Origin: an uncultured Oscillospiraceae bacterium
Lineage (GTDB): Bacteria > Bacillota > Clostridia > Oscillospirales > Acutalibacteraceae
Length of the DNA stretch: 64,000 nt
Direction of reading: 5' to 3'
Assembly: GCA_900539165.1 (NCBI GenBank)
Contig: UQAZ01000012.1
Location: 1-64,000, forward strand
Made by a program: the position numbers and the translations under genes. Every line of letters begins with the position of its first letter. Position 1 is the first letter of the stretch. This document shows positions 16,307-25,058 of the stretch, in pieces. The notes under the pieces are model-generated. The model was not told the origin of the DNA. It was given only the letters and a program-made list of their open reading frames with translations, and did not search any database.

Positions 16307-19300
16307 TCAGAGAGTAGCTGTTGTGTTAGACGGGGTAGTTACAGGAGTATAAACTGTGTTGAGGTTATGGTTTGCATCCTCATAAACCATATAAGCAACC
16401 CAGCTCATCGGAACTTCACTAACCTTCTTACCTGCAAGCTTAGTATGTGTGAGTGAGCATACATACTGATTACCCTCGGTATGATAGTTAGACTTAATTC
16501 TGATAAGGTTATTCGCCGTGCCTACATTGCCAAGAACATAATTACCTGTAAACATTGTCTTAGAGCCTGTTGTTGCTGAGTAAAGTACACCGGTTTCAAC
16601 CATCTTTGCACCCTGAGGTACTGCGAAGGTAGATACCATTGAGAACTTACCGTTTTGAATTACAAGCTCGTTTTGAGTTGTGATGCTTGCACCGTTTTCG
16701 TCAAACTTGTTTTCAGCATCGAAGAATGTATATTCATCAAAACTAAGCTGATCAAATATAGCCTTGTCGATAGCCATAATAACGGTGTTCGGCTTACTTA
16801 CTCTGAAGGTGTAATCCTCGCCGTATGCTACAACCTTTGCCTTAGCCTTGTTGATATTTTCAATCATTTCAGCGCTTAGATTATTAGTGCCTTGGTTTGT
16901 AGTATTAATAACCTTCTTAGTTTTGAAGTTTTGAACAAATGCGTCCTTATCATCTGCGTTTATTTCGAGCCAAGCGTAAACAGGAGGTCTCTTGGTAGAA
17001 GTAGTTTCGTTATATCTATGATAACTTCTACCATTATTAGCAACTTTAACAGTCTGCTTAACACCTGTACCTGTTGCATAGCAGGTCAAGTCATAGAAGA
17101 GATCCTGACCGTAATAGCCTTCGCCGTTCTCAGTACCCTTTGTAAATGAAAGCTCATCATTATAATGAAGATTTTCAATAGTTGGGTCAAATTTAAACTT
17201 ACCAGAAAAGTAACCAATATTAAGTACAGAAACCTTATAGTTACCTGCAACAGCCTCGGCAGCCTTGTAGTTTGCTGTAATAACTGTGTTGCCGTTTACT
17301 GTTACGCTCTGGTCAGCGGCAGCTGATGCGCCGTCAACGCTGTAATCAACGAAGTCGTAGTAAGCAACCTGAGGAACTGTATAGTTATTTGCTGTACCTG
17401 TTTCCTTGCCGACATTAATCGTAGTACCGGCAGGAACATACTCAACAGCGTATGGAATTGAGTTAATTCCGTTTACATATGTTACCTTGTAAGTCTGAGC
17501 AGAAGTAGCCTTCTTAGTAGTAAGTTTTGTTTCGCCCTTAACTACAAATGTAATCTCTGTATCGCTTGTTGCGAACTTCTTAGGAGTTGAAGTACTCGGT
17601 GACTCGCAAGCATAGTACCAGTCAACCTTCTCATTGTTAGGTGCAGTGATAGTTACCTCTTCACCATATGGGAATGTGCCATTAGGTGCACCGTCAACAG
17701 AGATATTGTAATTTTTCAAGGTTATACCGTTAAGTGCATCGTTGATTGCGTTATCAACTTCAGTAATATTAGTATATGTTGCAGCTAAAACATATTTGGA
17801 TGCTACAAGAACTTTTTCAGAAGCAGTAAGCTTATTGAGAGCTTCTGTAATTTTAGCTTGGTCATAAGCATCAGGGTCGTTCTTCTTTGCTCTGAGATCT
17901 TCTTTAGCAGCATCAAGAGCCGAAGTGTCGATAGTAGCATTTACAAGATACTTGCTTGCAAAATTAGTTCTAATATCTTCAGCTTCCTTAGCTATACCTG
18001 CTGTGATATTAGGCATATTGTATGAGCTAATATCTTTATCGTCTGTGTAACGGCCTGCTCTTTCATCCTTAGTCATAGGATAATATGTAAGCTTGCCGAG
18101 AGCGTCGTTGAGAGTTCTGAGAGAAGCAGCAGTATAAACATTATCCTGAATGCCTGTAACAAGTTCACTAACAGCTTCATCAACAGGTGTGAAATCAGCT
18201 ACGAAAACAAGTGCGTCGTATGCAGCCTGAAGAGTCTTAGTAAGTTCATTGATAGTAGCCTGCTCTGTATAATCGTAGTCACGAATGTTAATATCGTTGT
18301 ACTTAGTCGCATATGCAGAAGCAGCTGACTCATATACAGGCTTAAATTGTGCTAATGATGAAGGCTTAATAAGGTCCTGCTGTTGCTCGTATACCTTCTG
18401 TGCCTTTTCGTAAATTTCCTTGAACTTTGTATTAGAAGCACATTCTACAAGATTCTTTCTTGCCTGAAGAACGTTATTATATCTTGTATCGCACTCCTCT
18501 ACAATCTGCTCATAGGTCATTTTGGTATAATCCATATCAGCCTTTGCATTAGCTACGGCATTCAAAAGGTTATTCCATGATGTGTTTGTGTATTTACTGC
18601 TTGTAGCGAGGAAATCCGCACTCTCGCAGTGGTCGATAAGTCTAAAGAGTGTAGAAACATTTACAAAGCCGATATCGAGGTCGTAAAGGTTTCTTGCGTA
18701 TGAATAACCTGACCATGTCTGAACAACATTACCCGGGTCTTTGTGTCTCCACATAAATACGAGACCCATATAAAGTCCGAGATAGTTAGAATCCAATCTT
18801 GTGGAAACTCTTGACGGCTTATTCTCTGCTGTAATGCCCTTATTAGAAGTATCCGGAAGAGTAACTTCGATATTATTAGTGAAGGTAGCTTCGCCGCCCT
18901 TACACATAATACCGCCCGGTCTTTTGCTCAAGCCCTCTGTTGTGCCGAGAACAGCTGTAAAGTCGTGGTCCATCTGGTCGTTAGAAATAACGGTACCGTC
19001 TGCTTCTGTACCAAGACCGCTGGCGCCCGAACGCTTAGTTACCTTAAAGTTATTCCACTTAAATTCTGCGCCGTTTACGCTCAAGCCAAGTCCGCCTTTA
19101 AGAGTATTAATCTTATCCTGCGGCATTGAGAAGTCTGAAGGCCAGCCATATCCGGCAGCGCTACTTGAAGAAATTTCCTGAGAAGCAATGGTCTTATCAG
19201 CATTTACATTAACAGAGTCAAGAACTGTCTCAAAGTCGGTAACTGTCTGATAGTTATAAGCGGTCCATGTAGTAGGAATAGTTGTCTTATACTCGGCTGA

Positions 19301-22300
19301 ATCAGTAATAAAGTAAACCTTATCAGTAACATGAGTCCACTTATAATTATAGTAACTTGGTCTATTAGGAGCCGGAAAATCATTAGTTATAGTGTGACCG
19401 CCATTTGCAACCGTACCGTTAGCAAGAAGCTTAAACGAGAGCGAAAGATTCTCGATAGCACTGCCGATAGCGTTTACAAGATTAACATAGTTAGTAATAG
19501 CTGCGTCAACCTGATTTTTGATTCTCGCATTAACCTTTGGAATATTGTTATGATAGATTTCTGCGTCTGCAACAGCAGAAGCAAGGATATTATAGTTGCC
19601 GTACTGGTCCTTATCCTTTTCCTTGCTCTTACCTGCGGCAATAGCAGTGTTAAGGTTAAAGCCATAGTCAACTACAACAGTATTAATATTAATAACTGCC
19701 TTAGCAACCTCGTCAACAATCTGATTAAGGTGGCGCTCAACAGTAGCTCTGTTTTCTGCGTTATCCTGAATCTTAGCCGGGTCGAAGCCGTAATCATCTA
19801 CCTTGCCCCAAACAGCAATCTTTGCGGCAGTTACCATAGCCTGAAGATTTACCTCATCAACTGAAGTGTCAACAAAGTACTGCTGGTTATTGAGAATTGT
19901 ATCTGCATTGTCGATAGCGTACTGAAGAACAGTTGTATCAACAACCTGCTTATTAAGTACGAGAGCCTCTCTTGCATTTTTAAGTGCAGTGTAAAGCTCC
20001 TGAGCATTTGTTGTGTCAATGCCGTATTTATTTTGCGTCTTATTATAGAAGCCTGAAATTGTATTTACAGCGTTTTCGTAAGCAGTAACAAATGTTTCCC
20101 AAGATTCAGCTGTGTAGTTTTCGTTATTGTCATTTTTCTTTTCATAGATAGTCTTTGACTTAGTAGCAATTTCTGTCTTTAATGCCTTATAAGCATTTAC
20201 ATTCTTATCGGCAGTCGGTTTAGACTGTGCGTTATGAACAATCTTAGTGATGACTTTATTTGTACCGTTTTCTGATTCATCCTGAACAGAAGTAAGTGTG
20301 ATAGAGTCAACATCGAATGTAAGAGCGTCCTGAACTCCTGAAACAACTGTGCTTAAGCCGCCCTCTCTATAAAGAGAAACATTAGAAAGATTTGTACGAA
20401 CTGTGCTGTCAGTTGCCAAATCAGCAAGTGCCTTATAGTTTACAACATAGATGTGGTGCTTAATCTTATCAAGCGAAGCGAAAGCACTTGCGGTGTCGTT
20501 AATAGCATTCATCTTTCCCTGATCGCCTGAGCCGTAGTAAACCCATCTGTCTGCAACTTCGAGAACGCCGAGACCGTCGCCACCGCCATCCTGTGCTTTA
20601 ATCTGATAATCAAAGCCGGCATTATCTACCTTGTAAGCGGTAGCGTAAGTCTGCCACCAGCTTCTTTGTCCAAAAGCACCAGCAGCATATTGTGTCCATA
20701 TATGACCACTGTTATATACCTCGTCGGATCTTGAACCGATTTGATTTCCCTTTCCACGAGCACCGCTGAAGGTAAGATAATTAACATCTCCGCCCTTCCA
20801 AGAGTAACTGTCGCCCTTGGTATATGAGAGAGACATAAATGCACCGTTGTTACTACATTCATTCTCTTTTTTATTAAATGTAGCCTCACCGGAGGTGGTA
20901 GGATAACATCTAAAGATGTATCTGTTTTGCTTACTTTCATTAGCCTGAATTCTTGCCATCAAAACAGCCGGAACAACAGCGCCTGCGTCAGAGCCGTCAT
21001 GAAGGAGAATTGTGTTAGGATAATAAATCTGAACCTTGAGCTTTTCTGCAACAGGGAAATCAACAGCCAAGCCGGCAGGATTGCCGTCGTCGCTGTAACC
21101 GCTGTTACCGCTGGTGCAAGCCTCGGTATAAAGGATATTATTATAGAACTCTCTATAATTATTCTGCATATCCGACTCGGATGTATTAGAGAATGACGGT
21201 ATCTTAGAGTTATACTTACCTGTTACGGTATCAACCCACTCTGTCATTCTGAGAGTCTTAGCAAGAAGATCCTGTGCAAGAGTATCGTAATCTGCAGCAG
21301 CTTCTGCATTATTACCATACTGAGCAGCGTCGACAGCTGCACAAGCCTTTACATAAGCCTCGTAAGCGCCTGGCATATTCTTATACATACCTGTCTTTGA
21401 GTTTGCAAGACTTGCCATCTTAGCTTCATAAATTGCGATAGCCTTATTAACAGCGTCAACACCTTTGCCGATGTCGTCCATATTAATATTGTATGCACAG
21501 GAAACAGAAACATTAGCATTGCTGAGCCAAGTATCTGTCCAGCCATTGTTTCCACCGGTCTGACCGGTAGAAGTCTGCATAACCATAACTACAAGCTCTG
21601 TCTGCTTTTCTGCGATAGCAGCATTAATAGCAGAGGTAAGGTCAACCGATACGGATGAGCTTGCTGTAATTTGGTCAGCGCTGATAGTTTGAATAAGGCT
21701 GTTATTCAGACCAAAATATGTCTTAGCCTTAGCCTGATGTGTACGCTCTCCGTTGCCGTAAAGAGAAGCAATCTGGTTATCGCCGTTTTTAAGGTTAACT
21801 GTTCCCTGTGTAGCACGGTAGAACGAAAGACCCATACATTCGCTATCTTTAGCATTTACAGAAACATTCATCAAGGCACTTGTAGCCTGAGCGCCCATAT
21901 TCTTTAACGAAGTAATATCAAACTTCCAGAAACCGACAGTGAAGCTATTATCCTGACCGTCATCAACGATATTCATTCTGTTTGATTGAAGACGACCCGC
22001 ACCGCTTTGCTGAACAAGACCGACCATAGTTGAGTCGAGAACAGATGAACTTGCTGTACCGGAAGAAACGGTGTAATAAGCCTTCATACCCTGATAAGCC
22101 TGTGATGTATCATACTTAAGCTTTGTATCAGTCCAGCCATTTGTCTTGCCTTTGCCTCCGGCTTGCTTTTGAGTTACCATAATTGTGCAGTAGCTCAAAC
22201 CCTTTTGGATAGATGCGTTGATTGCACCTGCAATATCAACGGTAAGGGTAGTGCCATTGGTTACGGAAGCAGCCTCAAAGGTCTTAATCTCCTGCAAGCC

Positions 22301-22729
22301 ATAGTATGACTTCGCTCTGTCCAAGTGACCGCCGTTAGCGCCGCTAACTCCTGAAAACTGTGTGCTGCCGTTTACAGCAGACGCAGCAGCGTCATTAGTA
22401 CCGTACCAGAATGTAAGACCCTGGCAGTCGCCGTCTTTAGATTTTACGGTTACATTAAGAGGTGCTGTGGTTACAGTAGCGCCAATTGCTTTAAGTGAAG
22501 AAATATCGTATCTCCAAAAACCGACAGAGAAGTTACTGTCCTCCTGGTCGTTTACGATATTCATTTCGTTGTTGCTAAAACGACCGTTATCGCTGCAAAC
22601 AACGCCACCTGCCGCAATCGGGAGCGAGGTGAATTCCTCATCGGCAGCGAAAACGGAAAGAGGTAACGCAGTGGATACCATCAAAACCGCTAACAAGCAA
22701 GCGACGAGCTTTTTGAATGTTTTTTTCAT
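16307..22729 (-). CDS. Giant secreted protein with tandem N-terminal domains and FIVAR-like repeats
   Basis: The protein is about 2,140 residues. It begins with a classical signal peptide (MKKTFKKLVACLLAVLMVST, cleavage likely after VFA). Two related ~180-residue modules follow (about 37-215 and 233-415), both with MNIV[ND]D, SVGFW/TVGFW, a YYGL/YFGL-like segment and NGWTDT. The middle and later parts contain several helical FIVAR-like stretches (for example near YTAESWETFVTAYENA and KYTNTSWNNLLNAVANAK). Near residues 1,830-1,900 there is an InlB-like beta repeat (YKVTYVNG, FVDYSVDG, VITANYKA). No LPXTG, SLH or clear dockerin is seen, so the way it is retained on the cell is unknown. The ATG at 22729 has AGGAGG upstream. 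A role in binding host glycans or plant polysaccharide is only a guess. Confidence 0.88.
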   Translation of the reverse strand: MKKTFKKLVACLLAVLMVSTALPLSVFAADEEFTSLPIAAGGVVCSDNGRFSNNEMNIVNDQEDSNFSVGFWRYDISSLKAIGATVTTAPLNVTVKSKDGDCQGLTFWYGTNDAAASAVNGSTQFSGVSGANGGHLDRAKSYYGLQEIKTFEAASVTNGTTLTVDIAGAINASIQKGLSYCTIMVTQKQAGGKGKTNGWTDTKLKYDTSQAYQGMKAYYTVSSGTASSSVLDSTMVGLVQQSGAGRLQSNRMNIVDDGQDNSFTVGFWKFDITSLKNMGAQATSALMNVSVNAKDSECMGLSFYRATQGTVNLKNGDNQIASLYGNGERTHQAKAKTYFGLNNSLIQTISADQITASSSVSVDLTSAINAAIAEKQTELVVMVMQTSTGQTGGNNGWTDTWLSNANVSVSCAYNINMDDIGKGVDAVNKAIAIYEAKMASLANSKTGMYKNMPGAYEAYVKACAAVDAAQYGNNAEAAADYDTLAQDLLAKTLRMTEWVDTVTGKYNSKIPSFSNTSESDMQNNYREFYNNILYTEACTSGNSGYSDDGNPAGLAVDFPVAEKLKVQIYYPNTILLHDGSDAGAVVPAVLMARIQANESKQNRYIFRCYPTTSGEATFNKKENECSNNGAFMSLSYTKGDSYSWKGGDVNYLTFSGARGKGNQIGSRSDEVYNSGHIWTQYAAGAFGQRSWWQTYATAYKVDNAGFDYQIKAQDGGGDGLGVLEVADRWVYYGSGDQGKMNAINDTASAFASLDKIKHHIYVVNYKALADLATDSTVRTNLSNVSLYREGGLSTVVSGVQDALTFDVDSITLTSVQDESENGTNKVITKIVHNAQSKPTADKNVNAYKALKTEIATKSKTIYEKKNDNNENYTAESWETFVTAYENAVNTISGFYNKTQNKYGIDTTNAQELYTALKNAREALVLNKQVVDTTVLQYAIDNADTILNNQQYFVDTSVDEVNLQAMVTAAKIAVWGKVDDYGFDPAKIQDNAENRATVERHLNQIVDEVAKAVININTVVVDYGFNLNTAIAAGKSKEKDKDQYGNYNILASAVADAEIYHNNIPKVNARIKNQVDAAITNYVNLVNAIGSAIENLSLSFKLLANGTVANGGHTITNDFPAPNRPSYYNYKWTHVTDKVYFITDSAEYKTTIPTTWTAYNYQTVTDFETVLDSVNVNADKTIASQEISSSSAAGYGWPSDFSMPQDKINTLKGGLGLSVNGAEFKWNNFKVTKRSGASGLGTEADGTVISNDQMDHDFTAVLGTTEGLSKRPGGIMCKGGEATFTNNIEVTLPDTSNKGITAENKPSRVSTRLDSNYLGLYMGLVFMWRHKDPGNVVQTWSGYSYARNLYDLDIGFVNVSTLFRLIDHCESADFLATSSKYTNTSWNNLLNAVANAKADMDYTKMTYEQIVEECDTRYNNVLQARKNLVECASNTKFKEIYEKAQKVYEQQQDLIKPSSLAQFKPVYESAASAYATKYNDINIRDYDYTEQATINELTKTLQAAYDALVFVADFTPVDEAVSELVTGIQDNVYTAASLRTLNDALGKLTYYPMTKDERAGRYTDDKDISSYNMPNITAGIAKEAEDIRTNFASKYLVNATIDTSALDAAKEDLRAKKNDPDAYDQAKITEALNKLTASEKVLVASKYVLAATYTNITEVDNAINDALNGITLKNYNISVDGAPNGTFPYGEEVTITAPNNEKVDWYYACESPSTSTPKKFATSDTEITFVVKGETKLTTKKATSAQTYKVTYVNGINSIPYAVEYVPAGTTINVGKETGTANNYTVPQVAYYDFVDYSVDGASAAADQSVTVNGNTVITANYKAAEAVAGNYKVSVLNIGYFSGKFKFDPTIENLHYNDELSFTKGTENGEGYYGQDLFYDLTCYATGTGVKQTVKVANNGRSYHRYNETTSTKRPPVYAWLEINADDKDAFVQNFKTKKVINTTNQGTNNLSAEMIENINKAKAKVVAYGEDYTFRVSKPNTVIMAIDKAIFDQLSFDEYTFFDAENKFDENGASITTQNELVIQNGKFSMVSTFAVPQGAKMVETGVLYSATTGSKTMFTGNYVLGNVGTANNLIRIKSNYHTEGNQYVCSLTHTKLAGKKVSEVPMSWVAYMVYEDANHNLNTVYTPVTTPSNTTATL

Positions 22730-22810
22730 AAAAGAAAAACCTCCTTTTAGAATTACCACATAAGGCGGACTGCTACTATTCCACCTTAGTGTTGTTCATT
22801 ATTCAGTAAC

Positions 22811-22839
22811 ATATTATCATATAAATATTAAATAATCAA
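22811..22839 (-). promoter_or_regulatory. Possible promoter of the giant secreted-protein gene
   Basis: TTGATT and TAATAT with 17-base spacing on the minus strand, about 75 bases before the start codon. The surrounding 22,770-22,940 region is very AT-rich, so chance matches are easy. Confidence 0.4.
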
Positions 22840-22949
22840 GTGAAAAATTTATTACAAATTTGTTTTTTCAAAAATTTATCACTTTTAACATATTCAGTAC
22901 TGTTTTATTATAGAATATGCCCAAATCCTACAAAAGGGCAAAACAAAAA

Positions 22950-22968
22950 GGACCGCAATTTGCAGTCC
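22950..22968 (-). terminator. Terminator after the upstream 46-residue peptide gene
   Basis: On the minus strand GGACTGC and GCGGTCC pair around a short AT loop and are followed by TTTTTG. This separates the upstream peptide gene from the giant gene, so the two are distinct transcripts. Confidence 0.75.
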
Positions 22969-22993
22969 CTAAAATACGCTGAAATAAAGCTTT

Positions 22994-23134
22994 TTACTCG
23001 AAATAATCACCGTTTGAGTCGTCTCTGTTAAGGTCGTTTTTACTGTTACTATCGAATGTTGAAGTTGTTACTCCGTTTGAAGATACAGCATATTTTCTAA
23101 TTTCAATTTTCGGTTGCGAGTACATTTTCTTCAT
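22994..23134 (-). CDS. 46-residue Asp-rich peptide, upstream copy (peptide B)
   Basis: This is the second copy of the peptide at 16151-16291: 39 of 46 residues match and the last 28 are identical. It begins MKKMYSQPKIEIRKYA. GAGGAGG lies 8 bases before the ATG. Unlike copy A it has its own near-consensus promoter (23199-23227) and terminator (22950-22968), so it is a free-standing small gene upstream of the giant gene. Residues 28-39 (DSNSKNDLNRDD) resemble the spacing of an EF-hand/dockerin calcium loop with Lys at the third ligand position. The function is unknown. Confidence 0.85.
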   Translation of the reverse strand: MKKMYSQPKIEIRKYAVSSNGVTTSTFDSNSKNDLNRDDSNGDYFE

Positions 23135-23198
23135 ACTGATACCTCCTCAAATTAAGCATTGCACGGCACAGAACCGTCCTGCCTCGATTACTGTAAAC

Positions 23199-23227
23199 AT
23201 AATATCACATAACAGATTGAAATGCAA
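23199..23227 (-). promoter_or_regulatory. Promoter of the upstream 46-residue peptide
   Basis: TTGCAT and TATTAT are separated by 17 bases on the minus strand, with a predicted start near 23192 and a leader of about 58 bases. Confidence 0.65.
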
Positions 23228-23397
23228 CAATAAAATAAAAATTTATTTTGACATTATAAAACTTTACAATTCATTCACATTTATGCTTTACGCTTTTGCA
23301 AATCTGTAAGAAAACATCAATTTCATACAAAACAATCGCACAGGAGTGACTGAGAATGATGCAATATATAATGTAATATAATATAGTATAGTATATG

Positions 23398-23453
23398 GCT
23401 CCTTTTTCAAGGGATAGGGACTCTCAGCGCTCCCTTATCAAAGGAGGCATTAT
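23398..23453. repeat. Imperfect palindromic repeat in a long intergenic region
   Basis: Arms of about 18 bases (GGCTCCTTTTTCAAGGGA and TCCCTTATCAAAGGAGGC) face each other around a 20-base centre. The motif CTCCTTTTTCAAGGGA recurs at 48454-48469 in another hairpin, suggesting a dispersed small palindromic repeat. The rest of 23135-23600 holds the peptide B promoter, an AT-rich stretch, and the promoter and leader of the ECF gene; no further gene is seen. Confidence 0.55.
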
Positions 23454-23474
23454 TAAAAAACAGACAATATGCTA

Positions 23475-23503
23475 TTGCAAAACGAAAGGCATTGGATTAT
23501 AAT
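23475..23503 (+). promoter_or_regulatory. Promoter of the ECF S component gene
   Basis: TTGCAA and a perfect TATAAT are separated by 17 bases. The predicted start (about 23510) coincides with the first base of the leader hairpin. Confidence 0.7.
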
Positions 23504-23509
23504 ACCCTT

Positions 23510-23555
23510 GCATTGTATCCGTGAGGAAAAAACAAATCCTCGGCCGAATGCTTTT
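23510..23555 (+). promoter_or_regulatory. Structured 5' leader with terminator-like hairpin
   Basis: The outer stem GCATT (23510-23514)/AATGC (23547-23551) encloses a second stem GAGGA (23523-23527)/TCCTC (23537-23541), and TTTTT follows at once. An outer stem ending in a U-run just after the promoter of a vitamin-transporter gene suggests attenuation. I could not match it to a known riboswitch class. Confidence 0.5.
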
Positions 23556-23600
23556 TGTGTGGCAGGAGATTAGGAACAGTAGCAGAAAGGAAAATTAAAT

Positions 23601-24179
23601 ATGAAAAACACAAAGACACAAAAGATAGTGGGCATCGGTCTGTTTACCGCTATCATAGTTGTATTACAGCTTCTTGCGGCAACTATCAAATTCGGACCGT
23701 TTTCAATCACCTTGGTGCTTGCACCTATCGTTATCGGCGCTGCTCTTTACGGAATCGGCGCAGGCGCATGGCTCGGCCTTGCATTCGGCGTGAGCGTACT
23801 TATCAGCGGTGACGCAGCAGCATTTATGACAATCAGTCCTATCGGCACGGTATTGACCGTGTTAATGAAGGGCATGCTTGCAGGTCTTGCGGCAGCTTTG
23901 GTTTACAAGGCTATCGAGGGCAAAAACAAAACTGTTGCAGTAGTTATGGCGGGTATCGTTTCTCCGATAGTGAACACAGGAATTTTTCTTGCAGGATGTT
24001 ACATTTTCTTCCAGGAATGGCTGACTGCCGCATTCGGCACAACAGGCTTTGCAACCGTTGTGGCAGGACTTGTTTCGGTAAACTTTGCCGTTGAGCTTGG
24101 AATCAATATGATTTTGGCTTCTGTTATCGTCAGAATCATCGACATCGGAAAGAAACAAATCAAGAGCAAAAAGAATTAA
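23601..24179 (+). CDS. ECF transporter S component (PF12822-type)
   Basis: S components bind a vitamin or other micronutrient and are driven by a shared EcfT-EcfA module. The 192-residue protein has five to six membrane segments, beginning with GIGLFTAIIVVLQLLAATI and continuing with FGPFSITLVLAPIVIGAALYG, typical of the ECF-trnsprt family. No ATPase or T subunit is adjacent, so it probably docks with a shared energising module encoded elsewhere. The substrate cannot be assigned. The start follows AGAAAGGAA. It is monocistronic, with a leader hairpin upstream and a terminator downstream. Confidence 0.85.
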   Translation: MKNTKTQKIVGIGLFTAIIVVLQLLAATIKFGPFSITLVLAPIVIGAALYGIGAGAWLGLAFGVSVLISGDAAAFMTISPIGTVLTVLMKGMLAGLAAALVYKAIEGKNKTVAVVMAGIVSPIVNTGIFLAGCYIFFQEWLTAAFGTTGFATVVAGLVSVNFAVELGINMILASVIVRIIDIGKKQIKSKKN

Positions 24180-24193
24180 TTTACAAATTTTAG

Positions 24194-24221
24194 GTTCATC
24201 TCGCAAGAGGTGAACTTTTTT
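24194..24221 (+). terminator. Terminator after the ECF S component gene
   Basis: GTTCATCTC and GAGGTGAAC pair around a GCAA tetraloop (with one mismatch) and are followed by TTTTTT. Confidence 0.85.
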
Positions 24222-24222
24222 G

Positions 24223-24251
24223 TTGTATAAACTCATATTTAATGTTATAAT
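24223..24251 (+). promoter_or_regulatory. Promoter of the rlmB operon
   Basis: TTGTAT and a perfect TATAAT separated by 17 bases, 30 bases before the start codon. Confidence 0.6.
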
Positions 24252-24280
24252 ATACTTAATTATATATGGCAGGTGAAAAT

Positions 24281-25048
24281 ATGAAAGAGGAAAAGGCAAA
24301 AGACAGCAGAACAAACGACAGTCTTGTTATAGGAAGAAACGCTGTTACGGAATTACTAAAAAGCGGCAGAGAGGTAGAAAATGTACTTGTCGCAAAGGGC
24401 GAGCATGAAGGCTCAATCAACAGAATACTTGCGCTTTGCAAAGAGAAAAAAATTGTAGTAAAGAATGTTGACAGAAAAAAGCTTGATTTCTTAGCTCCGG
24501 GCGGAAATCATCAGGGCGTTGCCGCAAACATTCCGGCGCACGAATACAGCACGGTTGACGAGATTTTAGCCTATGCAGAGGAAAAGGGCGAATCGCCGTT
24601 TATTATTATGTGTGACGAAATTGAGGACAGCCACAATCTGGGCGCAATTATCCGTACGGCAGAGGCTTGCGGAGCGCACGGTATAATTATTCCAAAACGC
24701 AGAAATGTTGGGCTGAACTACATTGTTGCGAAAACAAGCTGCGGCGCACTTGAATATATGAAGGTTGCAAGGGTTACAAATCTTGCGACAACGATTGACG
24801 AGCTGAAGAAGAAAAACATATGGGTTTACGCAGCGGATATGGACGGACAGAGATGGGACAAAACCGATTTTTCGGGCGGATGCTGTCTCGTTGTCGGAAG
24901 CGAGGGCAACGGCGTCGGCAGACTTATCAAGGAAAAGTGTGATGTCACCGTCAGCCTGCCTATGATGGGCAAGGTAAACAGCCTGAACGCATCGGTTGCG
25001 GCAGGAATTTTAATGTACGAAATAACCAGACAAAGACTGAACGGTTAA
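24281..25048 (+). CDS. rlmB: SpoU-family rRNA 2'-O-methyltransferase, probable RlmB
   Basis: RlmB methylates the 2'-OH of G2251 in 23S rRNA. The 255-residue protein has the N-terminal substrate-binding domain (VIGRNAVTELLKSG) and the SPOUT knot with the three family motifs: EDSHNLGAIIRTAEACG, VVGSEGNGVGRL and LPMMGKVNSLNASVA. The ATG at 24281 follows GCAGGTG by 5 bases and is preferred over the upstream in-frame start at 24266. Members of this family are hard to separate (RlmB versus TrmH-like), so target specificity is probable only. Confidence 0.9.
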   Translation: MKEEKAKDSRTNDSLVIGRNAVTELLKSGREVENVLVAKGEHEGSINRILALCKEKKIVVKNVDRKKLDFLAPGGNHQGVAANIPAHEYSTVDEILAYAEEKGESPFIIMCDEIEDSHNLGAIIRTAEACGAHGIIIPKRRNVGLNYIVAKTSCGALEYMKVARVTNLATTIDELKKKNIWVYAADMDGQRWDKTDFSGGCCLVVGSEGNGVGRLIKEKCDVTVSLPMMGKVNSLNASVAAGILMYEITRQRLNG

Positions 25049-25058
25049 AGGAGCAGAT

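Noticed and set aside
16151..23134. Lanthipeptide or other RiPP cluster
   Set aside because: The peptides have no Cys and no recognisable leader cleavage site, and no maturation enzyme or exporter is adjacent.
22994..23134. True dockerin domain
   Set aside because: The peptide is far too short, has only one loop-like stretch and lacks an acidic residue at loop position 5.
23510..23600. Known riboswitch (THF, preQ1, TPP) before the ECF gene
   Set aside because: None of the conserved core sequences that I know for these classes is present; only a generic hairpin with a U-run can be supported.
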